From Hortaea werneckii (taxonomy: Eukaryota > Ascomycota > Dothideomycetes > Mycosphaerellales > Teratosphaeriaceae): a DNA stretch of 64,000 bases. Both the position numbers and the translations under genes were made by a program. The notes under the pieces are model-generated. The model had not been told where the DNA came from. It made no database searches and saw only the letters and a program-made list of their open reading frames with translations. Numbering within the stretch: position 1 is the first letter of the stretch; each line of letters opens with the position of its first letter. This document shows, one piece after another, positions 45,875 to 55,115 of this stretch. The stretch lies in the NCBI GenBank assembly GCA_037044905.1, contig JBAOKB010000093.1, forward strand, positions 310,001-374,000, written 5' to 3'.

Positions 45875-46170
45875 GTTGTAGATGTGGGATCTCCTGGATG
45901 AACCGGAAAGATTCCTATTCTGTGACAGACGACGATGACTTTCACATGCTCAAGAACGGTCACGCTAGCGCAGGCACCAAGAGATGATGCAGCGTAGTGA
46001 AGCTCGGCAAGCATGTTTCGCCGAAGGCCGACGCTTGAGGTCGAGCATCACCGCCTAAGGTACAGTATTATTCTCAGATCCAAACTAATCCGCCATCTCC
46101 CCGAAGCTCTCCAAGCCACGGATCGGGTTGGCTTGAGTCGACGCGATGCTGGATCCCGCGGCGCTGCAAC
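45875..46170. promoter_or_regulatory. Divergent promoter between RING and TAPT1-like genes
   Basis: Only 296 bases separate the two outward-facing start codons, so the promoters must overlap. No specific element could be named. Confidence 0.5.
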
Positions 46171-48948
46171 ATGGACGAAGGCGCGACATCGAGCGCTCAT
46201 GAAAGCCTCCGCGCGGTTCCTGCGGCCAATGGCCAGCTAGTCACACCTGCCCTCTCACCGATCAGCGAGCATGGAGAGAATAAGGTCCATCCATTTCCGG
46301 ATTGGAATAACACAGCGCATAATGAAAGGCAAGAGGATACGGGCACCCGAGAGCGAGCTATAACAGAACATGTCGATGCTCATGATACATCGGATTCACA
46401 GGCCCATGTAGCAGGAGAGGCAGACCATGTGCGCAAGAGGAGCAGCACTGGGCCAAAATCGCCTCGTCTGCAGGACAGTGAGGCCCATAGATTGCTCAAG
46501 CTATCACCGAGGCAAATACATGATCTCGTCACTTCCCCAGACTCTCTGCCTATTCGTCCCGTATCTCCGCCGCTCGAGGACATACCACAGCTTCCGAATG
46601 GCTTAGGCATTAACGAGGGCACTGATGCGCCCAATACGTCCCGCAATGTGTCCAAAGGGAATGGACAAGATGGAGCCATCCTGCATGATGGTCGCCCGAG
46701 CCTTCCAAGTGTCAGTGCCACTCCCGGGGCAGCTACTGGCCAAACTCGGCCGGCCAAAGCCGCTCGTTCTGCTTCGTCGCCGCTCTTGAACCGAAAGCCC
46801 TCTTCGTCTCGAAGCGGCAAACCCAGACCCGACCTCACACCATTGAAAACGGGAAACAACGAGTCAGCTACATTGCCAGCGATTAAACCCTCGCCCAAGT
46901 TGGACTCTCAGCCGTCTCCTATCCCCGCCATTATGCCCATCCCGCCGTTATCGTTGCCCACATATCTGCAATTAGAGCTCTCGTCGCATCGACCATCTCC
47001 GTTGTACTTGCACCGCTCGGCATCTAGCGACGTCACCTATGAGTCTTCTGCTGTGAAGCTGGAGCGGCTGTACAACTTCTTCTGCTTGCCATGGTTCTTA
47101 GAACAGATTCTTTGGTTCGGCGCCGTTTCTTGCTTGGATGCATGGCTCTACACGTTTACCATCTTGCCATTGCGCTTCTTGAAGGCACTCGCCATTCTTG
47201 CGCAGTCCTGGGGCCAAAATGCCGTCAAAGAGCTACGGTCTCTATGGAATTATGTATACGGTGGCGTCGGACGACTCTGGCAGCGTTCGAGAAACGAGTC
47301 GATATCAACCCAAAGGCAACCATCTGAAGTAGCAGCAGAGCAGCCTCCGAGGAACCCGGCCGTGGACGCTCATGCGAGAGTGCCTCGAAGCCCGAAACAG
47401 GCCTTAGCACCTCTCATATCAAGAAGGCACCGCAAGTCCTCCGCAGGGTTACGCCATCGCCGTAGTCGATCTACGCCATCTGCGCTTCTTCCTAATCACA
47501 AAGCCGACATCCTTCAAGGTCTGCTCATCATCACGACCTGTATCTTCCTCATGCGATTTGACGCCAGCCGCATGTATCACTTTGTACGAGGCCAGTCAGC
47601 TATCAAGCTCTACGTCATCTACAATGTCTTGGAAGTATTCGACCGACTCTTCTCCGCCATCGGACAGGATATCCTGGAATGCTTGTTCAGCAAGGAAACC
47701 CTCGAGAGGAACGAGGAGGGACGGAGCAAGGTTTCACAGCCCCTGTGGATGTTCCTAGGTGCGCTGGTCTATAATGTTCTGCATTCCACTGCACTCTTCT
47801 TTCAAGTGGTGACGCTGAATGTGGCCGTGAACAGCTACTCAAACGCGCTGTTGACGTTGCTGATGAGCAACCAGTTTGTCGAGATCAAAGGCACAGTATT
47901 CAAGAAGTTCGAGAAGGAAGCACTGTTCCAGATCACCTGTGCCGATATTGTGGAGAGGTTTCAGCTCTGGTTGATGCTGCTCATCATCGCTCTTCGCAAT
48001 ATCGTAGAAGTTGGTGGATTGAGCATCAGCATCAACACGGCTTTTGCAGACACTGGGTCAACTACAGATACCTACTCAGCAAACACGACACATCTCCCTC
48101 TGTTGGCTGGTTTTGCTGTCCCGAAGGCCTTCACCTTGGTCCCAAAGTTCTGCGGCGAAGTCCTTGGTCCTTTCTTGATCGTACTGGGCTCGGAAGCGTT
48201 GGTTGACTGGATCAAACACTGCTACATCAACAAATTCAACAACATCAAACCGAAAGTCTACGGTCGATTTCTGGACGTGTTGGCCAAGGACTACTACTCC
48301 CATGCGTTTGCCGATCAGAACTTGACCAAACGCTTCGGTCTGCCTGTCATTCCGCTCAGCTGTCTGTTCATCCGAGCGTGCATCCAGACATATCACATGT
48401 TCCTCGCGACGCATGTGCCCATCCCGATTCCCTCCGTAGCCACGGCTGTCAGTGTGGAAAACGAAGCTGCCGCGACCAGCCCGGCAACTAAAGCAGCGCT
48501 TCAGCATATCGATCAAGTGTTCCGAAGAGCCATCGGCCGCTCATCATTTGGAGCCGGCGCCGACCCGACTTCCGCTTTCAGCTGGTGGAGTATCGATGAT
48601 GTGATTGCTCTCGCGACCATGATCATTTTCTTCCTCGCGCTCTACCTTGTCCTACTTGCCTGCAAGCTTTTGCTCGGGATGCTGCTACTTTCCTGTGCGA
48701 GGAGCAGATACAAAGGGATGAAGGAGCGAGAACGCATGGTCACGGGTACCGAGGGACGACGAGCTGGTGGATGGGGCGTGGTAGAGATTAGTGATGACAA
48801 GAGGCGCTGGATCTATGATGATGATCCTGATGGATTGCAGGAGCTGAGGGAGAAGGAAGAACGGGGGAGGAAGCAGAATCGGAGTGACAAGGGCGATAGG
48901 CTGGATGGCGTGGATAGGTACATGATGGCGTCGAAACGTATATGGTGA
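46171..48948 (+). CDS. TAPT1/EMP65 family (DUF747) ER membrane protein
   Basis: A single exon encodes 925 residues. The first 290 residues are disordered, polar and rich in Ser and Pro. The family domain begins near residue 300 with VKLERLYNFFCLPWFLEQILWFG and continues with hydrophobic helices. Conserved blocks include RMYHFVRGQSAIKLYVIYNVLEVFDRLFSAIGQDILECLF (in parts), HSTALFFQVVTLNVAVNSYSNALLTLL, SNQFVEIKGTVFKKFEK, and DWIKHCYINKFNNIKP. The C-terminus has one more helix (IFFLALYLVLLACKLLLGMLLL) and a charged tail. Members include human TAPT1 and yeast Emp65, which works with the SUN-like protein Slp1 in ER protein quality control. The fungal role is inferred from that homology. Confidence 0.93.
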   Translation: MDEGATSSAHESLRAVPAANGQLVTPALSPISEHGENKVHPFPDWNNTAHNERQEDTGTRERAITEHVDAHDTSDSQAHVAGEADHVRKRSSTGPKSPRLQDSEAHRLLKLSPRQIHDLVTSPDSLPIRPVSPPLEDIPQLPNGLGINEGTDAPNTSRNVSKGNGQDGAILHDGRPSLPSVSATPGAATGQTRPAKAARSASSPLLNRKPSSSRSGKPRPDLTPLKTGNNESATLPAIKPSPKLDSQPSPIPAIMPIPPLSLPTYLQLELSSHRPSPLYLHRSASSDVTYESSAVKLERLYNFFCLPWFLEQILWFGAVSCLDAWLYTFTILPLRFLKALAILAQSWGQNAVKELRSLWNYVYGGVGRLWQRSRNESISTQRQPSEVAAEQPPRNPAVDAHARVPRSPKQALAPLISRRHRKSSAGLRHRRSRSTPSALLPNHKADILQGLLIITTCIFLMRFDASRMYHFVRGQSAIKLYVIYNVLEVFDRLFSAIGQDILECLFSKETLERNEEGRSKVSQPLWMFLGALVYNVLHSTALFFQVVTLNVAVNSYSNALLTLLMSNQFVEIKGTVFKKFEKEALFQITCADIVERFQLWLMLLIIALRNIVEVGGLSISINTAFADTGSTTDTYSANTTHLPLLAGFAVPKAFTLVPKFCGEVLGPFLIVLGSEALVDWIKHCYINKFNNIKPKVYGRFLDVLAKDYYSHAFADQNLTKRFGLPVIPLSCLFIRACIQTYHMFLATHVPIPIPSVATAVSVENEAAATSPATKAALQHIDQVFRRAIGRSSFGAGADPTSAFSWWSIDDVIALATMIIFFLALYLVLLACKLLLGMLLLSCARSRYKGMKERERMVTGTEGRRAGGWGVVEISDDKRRWIYDDDPDGLQELREKEERGRKQNRSDKGDRLDGVDRYMMASKRIW

Positions 48949-49117
48949 TCGATAGTCGTATCAAAGAGTTCGAATGGTTGCGCGTGCGTGGCGCGCGAGT
49001 TACGCTTAATCGTGTTTTCTAGAATCTCTGCGCATCAGAAGGAGACTGTGACTCGCTCCCAGTGCCTCTAATCACACGTTGCTTTGGAGTCAAGATCCGG
49101 ATTCCTTGGGGACGTGT

Positions 49118-49975
49118 CTAGCTACTGGGAGGAAACAGCAGGCGTCCTTCCATTCCCCCATCAACCATAATATTCATCCCATTGACATGTCCACTGAGCA
49201 GAGGACTAGCCGTGACCGCAATCTGCCTCGCCACATCTACGGGGGAAGCCACTTTCTGCATCGGCGTCGTAGCCAGCGCCCTCTCCACAAACGCCCGATC
49301 TTTCAACGCCTCCTCCGCCATCGGAGTCGCCACCCAGCCTGGCGAAACGCTGTTCACGCGTCCGCGCGGCGCGATCCTCACCAGTTCGTTCTTCAAGGTT
49401 AACGTGAGTCCCTGCATCTGTGCGGATTTGGACGCAGCGTAATCGCCATGTCCTGCTTCGCCGAATTTCCCCGCCGTCGAGCCGATGAAGATGATATTCG
49501 CCGTGTCTTTGACGGGCTGGGATGCTTCGCGCAGCGCGCGCTGGTAGGCCCGACAGAGTAAGAAGGGTCCGGTGAGGTTCACGGCGAGGGTGTTTTGCCA
49601 TTGGCTGAGCTCCATGTCCGCGAGCGGCCTGTCGTTCGTGGGCCAGATGCCGTGATTGACGACCAAAACGCTGACGGGGCCGCCGTTCTTTTGGGCAGCT
49701 TCCTGGAAGAGTCGCTCCACGGAGCTTTCATCGCGGACATCGGCTTGGACGGGGACGATGTCGGGGATGTTGCTCAGTTCGCCGAGCTTGGTGTTGTAGT
49801 GGCAGGTTACTCTGGCGCCGATCTGGCGGAAGAGGTGCACTGTCTCGAGGCCAATGCCGCCTATGCTCGTTTTGTCAGCTATGTTCGGGCATAGTTGTTC
49901 TTCGTGTGGCAAATAAGTACCCGCTGCACCAGTGATGAGAACGTGTACATTCTTTAGCCCGAGATCTAGTGACAT
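49118..49975 (-). CDS. Short-chain dehydrogenase/reductase (classical SDR)
   Basis: Minus-strand exons 49921-49975 and 49118-49860 give 265 residues. The 60-nt intron has no in-frame stop, so read-through keeps the frame but inserts 20 residues into the cofactor loop. Splicing restores the canonical TGAAGGIG nucleotide-binding motif. Other SDR marks are DVRD (adenine contact), VNHG in place of NNAG, the Ser of IIFIGSTAG, YAASK (catalytic Tyr and Lys), SPGWVATPM, and a final VDGGM. The enzyme is an NAD(P)-dependent oxidoreductase of unknown substrate, probably cytosolic. It converges with the TAPT1-like gene 169 bp away. Confidence 0.92.
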   Translation of the reverse strand: MSLDLGLKNVHVLITGAAGTYLPHEEQLCPNIADKTSIGGIGLETVHLFRQIGARVTCHYNTKLGELSNIPDIVPVQADVRDESSVERLFQEAAQKNGGPVSVLVVNHGIWPTNDRPLADMELSQWQNTLAVNLTGPFLLCRAYQRALREASQPVKDTANIIFIGSTAGKFGEAGHGDYAASKSAQMQGLTLTLKNELVRIAPRGRVNSVSPGWVATPMAEEALKDRAFVERALATTPMQKVASPVDVARQIAVTASPLLSGHVNGMNIMVDGGMEGRLLFPPSS

Positions 49976-50806
49976 CTCGAAAGCTGACGTTGCTGTTTTC
50001 TGCTGTGTAGAACGTTCCGTGAGCAGACAATTTGTTACTCGGGTGCGGTCGCCAATTACGCGACTACTGTATTGCAGTTTGAATCATACGCCGGTTCAGA
50101 TCGGGTTGACGAGAATATTATCATGAATGTGATGCGCAATGATCATCGGCGACTGCAGGATGATCCAGAGAGTCCAGTTGTGGGGTGGATTTCATAGATG
50201 ACGATCTGGCTACCTAGGTATCCTTCAACGGGCCAAGTCACACAGTCAAAAGCAGACCTCATCCCTGTACAAGTATACCCAAATTATCTCAGCATTGAAG
50301 ATTATGTTGATTTCACAATGACAGGCAACCTACATCAAGAGAAAAGGAAGAGGTGATTTCAATGCCGAACTTTCTAACCCTAGCCAACCCTGAAACTACA
50401 AGTCACGTTGGGATTAGTAGGTACGCACCTAGGTATTAGTACCCCTTAAGGACTGAGCAAGTTGCTAGAAAGAGCCTGAGGCGAAATCAATGTTATTACA
50501 CTGAAGTACGCTACATGATCTAGTAAGTTCGGCATAGTACGTGAAAGGCCAGCACTCGAAATATAAGTGGAAGCTCGATAGTAGGCCCGCGTGCCTCAAT
50601 TTGCTACCAGTGGATTTGGCAAAGGCACTCGAATGAATCCATATTTTGTCTCCCTTCTGTGGTTTCGGAATTGTCCAGTCATCCAAGATTGGCAGCATTT
50701 GACATGGTTGTGTGTTGAGTCCTCGGGTGAAGCTCAAATCGCCGGTTCATTACCGGAGTAAATAATAGGCTATATATACAATTTGGAGTTCCGGATCCTC
50801 ATCAAA
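49976..50806. other. AT-richer intergenic gap before the tRNA gene
   Basis: 831 bases with lower GC than the flanking genes and no supported gene. The palindromic word ACCTAGGT(A) occurs near 50212 and 50428. Confidence 0.5.
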
Positions 50807-50956
50807 TCCGTAATGGTCTAGTGGCTAGGATTTGTCGCTCTCACTTCCTGACGGAAGAGGCCCGACAAGGCCAGGGTTCGGTAAGCATCTGCATTAATAC
50901 AATCCATGGAAACACAGAACATTAGCTAACTCTCTTCGAGATTCCCTGTTACGGAA
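50807..50956 (+). tRNA. tRNA-Glu(CTC) with an 18-nt anticodon-loop intron and a 60-nt GT-AG insertion in the T-loop
   Basis: The mature tRNA is 50807-50843, 50862-50880 and 50941-50956. Acceptor strand TCCGTAA (50807-50813) pairs fully with TTACGGA (50949-50955). The A box TGGTCTAGTGG (50814-50824) matches consensus. Anticodon stem TGTCG (50833-50837) pairs with CGACA (50863-50867), loop CTCTCAC, anticodon CTC at 50840-50842. An ordinary intron of 18 nt (50844-50861) sits after position 37. T-stem CAGGG (50872-50876) pairs with CCCTG (50944-50948), and the T-loop TTCG|ATT is split by 60 nt (50881-50940). Rejoined, the B box reads GGTTCGATTCC. All stems are intact. Either the tRNA is matured by removing two introns, or it is a recently disrupted copy. 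Confidence 0.85.
50881..50940 (+). other. Spliceosomal-type intron-like insertion within tRNA T-loop/B box
   Basis: The 60-nt insert begins GTAAGC, has a GCTAAC branch-like word at 50934-50939 region (TTAGCTAACTC) and ends TTCGAG, that is GT...AG with the spacing of fungal introns. Its precise excision restores the 7-nt T-loop. TTCG occurs both just before the insert and near its right end, possibly a target-site duplication. It has no copy in this window that I can see. Confidence 0.75.
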
Positions 50957-50962
50957 ACACAC

Positions 50963-50966
50963 TTTT
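50963..50966 (+). terminator. Possible Pol III terminator (TTTT)
   Basis: A T4 run begins seven bases after the discriminator base of the tRNA-Glu. This is the minimal Pol III stop signal, so it is weak. Confidence 0.4.
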
Positions 50967-51558
50967 GCAATCTGGATTCATTTTATTCTTCATTTTTTTG
51001 GTCTAGAAAATTGTGTGGTAGACCTAACTTCCCCTAGGTAGGGGCCAGAAGTCCTAAGGGCAGTTATATTTTTCTATTTATTGCTAAATATATTTGCCCT
51101 TCTTTTTACATTTACTGAAATCTATGCTCCCTTCCGGAGTTCGAGGGCCATTAATGCCGTCTTGGTGGTTGTAGGTCGATTGATGAATCACATCACGACT
51201 CCTTATTTCGCTCCTGATTCATGCCTGTACCTCCCTCCCACTTACCGACTCTTCCCACGGTAGGATCTACGTTTCAACGGATGCCGCATTCTACAATTGC
51301 ATCAACAAGAGGTAAGAATGGACGAAACACCTGCAGTCTATCGATGCGCACACATCCCCCGCCATGACATGTAAGCCCCACCTGTTCGACTTACTCAATG
51401 AGTCTGCGAGCTTCACCCGCTTCAGCTTCCCTGCTCATTCGACTCTCGCCTCGACTCTTCAGCATGTGAACAAAGTGAACTCGAGGCATTGCCTTCCAAA
51501 ACCAAGCCAATCGCCCGTTCCTCCCCCCCCCCCCTTTGAATCCCAAGAGTCGCCCACA
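50967..51558. other. AT-rich gap and cupin gene leader
   Basis: 592 bases. The first half is AT-rich (about 51050-51130) with a CCTAGG palindrome at 51034. The last 195 bases are in frame with the cupin gene from an ATG at 51364, but encode low-complexity sequence including a Pro run from a C-rich tract (51521-51533), so I treat them as 5' leader. Confidence 0.45.
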
Positions 51559-52263
51559 ATGACAACCTCCACCATCGACCCCACCATTCCCCCCCTCCAA
51601 CCCTCCTTCGACCCGGCGGGCACCCAACCCGAGTCCAGCACCACACAACATATAATCCAAAAGCTGAACCTCCAACCGCACCCGGAGGGCGGCTACTTTG
51701 TCGAAACCGACCGCGACCCTCTCCGCATCCCAAACCCCTACGCCCACACAACCAGCACGCAGAATCCGTCCTCCATCCTCGTCGACACCCGCAATGCCAT
51801 GACCTCCATCCACTACTTCCTCACGCCGCGAACCCCGCTGGGTCACTTCCACCGCAACAAGGGCCGCACGGTGCATACACTCCACCGCGGCCGGGGGCGA
51901 TACGTGATTATCCACGCGGACGAAGTCGCGTCGACTAGCTGCCCGGGCGGGTACGGCGGCAACGAGAATCTGCCTGAGAGTCGCCGGTGGACGGATACTG
52001 CGCGGATCGAGACGTTCGTGGTAGGCCCGGATGTTCTGAAGGGGGAGCGCGTGCAGTGGATCGTGGATGGGGGAAAGTATAAGTGTTCGTTCTTGCTGCC
52101 GGATCAGGAAGGGGGGAGTAGTAGCGAGGGGCTGCTGATTAGTGAGACGGTCGTGCCCGGGTTTGAGTTTGAGGATCATGATTTTATGGACGAGGAGCGG
52201 TTACGGGCATTGGTTAGTCGGGAGCAGGCGGAGGAGATGGCGTGGATGGTTAGGAGGGAGTAG
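51559..52263 (+). CDS. DUF985 cupin protein (YML079W-like)
   Basis: A single exon of 234 residues from the ATG at 51559; an upstream in-frame ATG at 51364 would add 65 low-complexity residues. The DUF985/Cupin_5 blocks are in order: IIQKLNLQPHPEGGYFVET, SSILVDTRNAMTSIHYFLTP, LGHFHRNKGRTVHTLHRGRG, VVGPDVLKGERVQWIVDGGKYKCSFLL, and SETVVPGFEFEDHDF. The fold is a beta barrel; the yeast homologue's structure is known but no catalytic activity is established. Insertions rich in Gly/Ser occur in the loops (CPGGYGGNEN, EGGSSSEG). It is probably cytosolic. A candidate AATAAA poly(A) signal lies 136 nt after the stop. Confidence 0.9.
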   Translation: MTTSTIDPTIPPLQPSFDPAGTQPESSTTQHIIQKLNLQPHPEGGYFVETDRDPLRIPNPYAHTTSTQNPSSILVDTRNAMTSIHYFLTPRTPLGHFHRNKGRTVHTLHRGRGRYVIIHADEVASTSCPGGYGGNENLPESRRWTDTARIETFVVGPDVLKGERVQWIVDGGKYKCSFLLPDQEGGSSSEGLLISETVVPGFEFEDHDFMDEERLRALVSREQAEEMAWMVRRE

Positions 52264-52779
52264 AGGAAGAGATGGGGTGAAAATGGGACATATTGCGTTG
52301 GAGTGTCGCGATTAGAATGCGGAATGCGCTATGAGAAATTCGCGTATGGGAGGATGCGAGAAAGAGGACGAGAAGTATGGGACGGGGTGCGAGGATAAAA
52401 TAAAGTATTTTGCGAAGCTACCTGGTCCTCCATGCATGGGAGGACAGAGTGCTGGGGTATCCAATCTAGCGATACAAGAAAGTCATGCCATGTCAACCAA
52501 CCATTTACAATCCGACTCAAACGTCGTTTTCCAAACCCAAAAGCGCCACGCTATGCGAATTAATGCCTCAAGAAGCCCATTCATTCGTATCCTTTGTTGT
52601 CATATCCCGATCTGGTTTCGGTCGGGGGTCGTTCTCCAAATCATGTTTCTCGGTCAAGAGCCGTGTCCATTCGTCAAGAAGCTGTTCAGTCCACCGATGT
52701 TTCGAGGATCATAATCCACCTTCAATCATAGCACTCAGCTGCGGAGAGCGTTGTTTCGTTCCATTCGACGCATCATCCT
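52264..52779. other. Convergent 3' spacer with poly(A) signal
   Basis: 516 bases between the cupin and the small membrane protein gene. AATAAA at 52399-52404 could serve the cupin mRNA. Short overlapping frames on both strands show no domain. Confidence 0.45.
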
Positions 52780-52926
52780 CTACGCCTCGCCCTCGCTACT
52801 TGAGCTTGAGCCGCCCTTTCCTTTCCGGCTGAAGCCCGTCTGAAGCCAGTAAATCCCAAAGCCGATGAGAGCCAGGACGACGAATAGAATGATGATGATG
52901 ACCGCGATCACAATGTTGCGCTGCAT
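52780..52926 (-). CDS. Small single-pass membrane protein (48 residues)
   Basis: A short minus-strand frame runs from the ATG at 52924-52926 to the TAG at 52780-52782. It starts MQRN, has a strongly hydrophobic helix of about 23 residues (IVIAVIIIILFVVLALIGFG), then IYWLQTGFSRKGKGG and a Ser/Glu tail ending SEGEA. The positive residues after the helix, with only one before it, suggest an N-out, C-in orientation. No family is recognised. The composition is too ordered for a chance frame, but the small size keeps this a prediction. Confidence 0.6.
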   Translation of the reverse strand: MQRNIVIAVIIIILFVVLALIGFGIYWLQTGFSRKGKGGSSSSSEGEA

Positions 52927-53987
52927 CGTTGCTGTATTGTGGAGTCAAGGCGGTATCGTTATGCAATTTTCGGAGGCTAGGTAGCCAAGTCTGAGGGCCC
53001 AGTAAACGCTCGTGAGCCGTGTGCTCTATAAGCGCGTACCTAGGTAGTAGCTCGAGAGACGTTGCTTCGCCGGTTTGATAACAGAGATGTTATGAGTGAA
53101 ACGGTCGATTGAAGGGACTCGTCAATGTCGGATATACGTCGTAATCAGTTGCTCGTTGCAACGTCAAACTGAGGATGGTTGTAGCTCAATCGTGGTCGAC
53201 AACGTTGCAAGCCCAGCCAGATTCAACGGTAGTGGCTTCTGTTCTGGTGAGATTTAGATGTGGTAGGGAGGTGCAATCCGGCACCTTTCAAATAATAAGA
53301 CGGTAGGACAAAGTGATTGTGGGGATAGAAAAAACGGCCTACCGTTGCTGGAAGTACGCATCTTTTGTTGTTGTGGTAGGAAGCTAGCCTGCCACCGCAT
53401 TGTGAGCTGGCGAGGTTGGTGGTGGCTGGGACGCTCGAGCGTCGTGTTTCATCGCCTTTGGATGAGATGGTCAACATAGTACAGGCACTGATGGTATTGC
53501 CAAGACGAAGGCATGAGCTCTTGTTGACTTGAGATTATACCGATAGACCGCGGCATGAAGAGGTCGATATACCATTGTTGTCGTTGTCAATGCAAAGACA
53601 TCGGATGGTGGCTCTCGACGCTCCATTCACTCGGTCGCAAATTATTAGCTCAGCAAGCGCGGGGAACTCCAGAGTCATCAGCCAGATTGCAACCACCAAA
53701 CGAGCATCCGAACCCCAAACACTCGTAATCTGCATCGCGAGATTCCAGTTTTTACTATCCATGGGTAGGTGAATGACAGTATATCTTTTTCTTCTTCCGC
53801 GGCCCTTAATCTTTTCATTGTGGAACTCCTCACCACACATCACTTGAATGGTTAAATCAAGGCAGACCTCACACGCCAACATTCCAACATACCTTATCAA
53901 CGCATTTTCATCGCACGTCTCTACATTGATGCTCGGTCCAAATACTCGCAGTCTTTCAACGGATCGATCGAGTGAGCTCCTTGCGCA
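52927..53987. other. Intergenic divergent gap
   Basis: 1.06 kb between outward-facing genes. An ACCTAGGTA word sits at 53039. Frames of 84 and 163 codons on the minus strand have no features and cross the likely promoter of the F-box gene. Confidence 0.45.
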
Positions 53988-55115
53988 ATGAATAATCGCG
54001 CTTCCGTCGATCCTCTTCTGGAGCAAATGTCTGGCCTACTTCGCCTGACACCTCGTCCCTCAGCATCTTCCGAAGACCGCCAACGTCCGCGCCGCTTCTC
54101 TGATGCTGAACAACTACCATCGAATACCGGACCGGAGACGCTCGCTGTTAGGAGCAGAGATGGCAGTCGCTGGCTTCCGAAACCCGCTGAGCAGACCGAG
54201 ATCCACGGCTCTCGCGATCGAGCAGGAAGCTCCTTACTCGCTACCGGGACCTCACAGGACGCAGACTTGAGCAATTCAACAAGCCCGAATGAGACTTCAA
54301 ATCCTCACAATTGCCTCTCAGCAACCTGCTCTCTGAATGAAGTCTTCCAGACTACAGAGCTACTCGAACTCATTCTCTCTTTCATCGAGACCAAAGACAT
54401 CCTCGCGCAACGGCTGACCAGCAGACAATGGGCATCCACAATCGTCGCATCGCCTCAGCTGAGATTACATTTCTTCTACTACCCTCAATTCACGCGCTCG
54501 GCGGACGAGTTCATCCTCTTACCACTAAGTCTACCGGGCCTACACATCCAGCAAGGCGAGCCTTTACATCTCGGCAGATGGATCCACGTCTCCATGACTG
54601 AAGCCGCTGCGAAAGCAATCTGTCCGTTCGACTCAGCGCCAAAGAAACGGCTAAGGTCGCGGAGCTTTTTCGAAGGGTTAAGGGGCGGGCTTGGGGCTAG
54701 AGCGGGATCGTCCAGCGATCAGTGGCCGAAGCCAGACGAGCATGCAGTCAACTCCAGCACAGGCACTGCTCATATAGGCGCGCTACAGTACAAAGACCTC
54801 TTCGTCGCGCAACCGCCCGTCGTAGGCATGCAAGCCTTCATCTACACCGACTCTCCTTCTGGCTCTGAGAACGACGCAGATGACTTGGCCAAGCAGCCCT
54901 GTGCATGCGCAAAGCTATCCTGCGATGCGGGAATCACTCTAGGCTTCCTCGCCGAGACGGCCCAGTCGTTATTACGCTCCCGACAAGCCGAGCCGACTTC
55001 TAGTGCGTCGGCGAAAAATGTCAGGGTCGTTTTCAAGGCTATTGTGTCTTTTACCAAGGGCGAGAGTGCGCCGAGGAAACGGGGCGCGAGTAGGAGGATT
55101 AGTAGGATTGGTTGA
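53988..55115 (+). CDS. F-box domain protein
   Basis: A single exon encodes 375 residues. After a disordered N-terminus of about 115 residues, an F-box-like motif spans about 120-165: VFQTTELLELILSFIETKDIL followed by AQRLTSRQWASTIVASPQLRLHFFY. This is the form common in Pezizomycotina F-box proteins, which link substrates to SCF ubiquitin ligases through Skp1. The region after it (FILLPLSLPGLHIQQGEPLHLGR) is conserved-looking but has no known repeat domain (no WD40 or LRR). The C-terminus is basic. The substrate is unknown. Confidence 0.82.
   Translation: MNNRASVDPLLEQMSGLLRLTPRPSASSEDRQRPRRFSDAEQLPSNTGPETLAVRSRDGSRWLPKPAEQTEIHGSRDRAGSSLLATGTSQDADLSNSTSPNETSNPHNCLSATCSLNEVFQTTELLELILSFIETKDILAQRLTSRQWASTIVASPQLRLHFFYYPQFTRSADEFILLPLSLPGLHIQQGEPLHLGRWIHVSMTEAAAKAICPFDSAPKKRLRSRSFFEGLRGGLGARAGSSSDQWPKPDEHAVNSSTGTAHIGALQYKDLFVAQPPVVGMQAFIYTDSPSGSENDADDLAKQPCACAKLSCDAGITLGFLAETAQSLLRSRQAEPTSSASAKNVRVVFKAIVSFTKGESAPRKRGASRRISRIG

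Noticed and set aside
50807..50880. Truncated tRNA-Glu remnant or SINE head
   Set aside because: The missing 3' part (ATT-CCCTG-TTACGGA) lies 60 nt downstream with perfect complementarity, so the gene is interrupted rather than truncated.
51391..52179. 262-codon minus-strand frame over the cupin gene
   Set aside because: Antisense shadow of the conserved DUF985 coding sequence.
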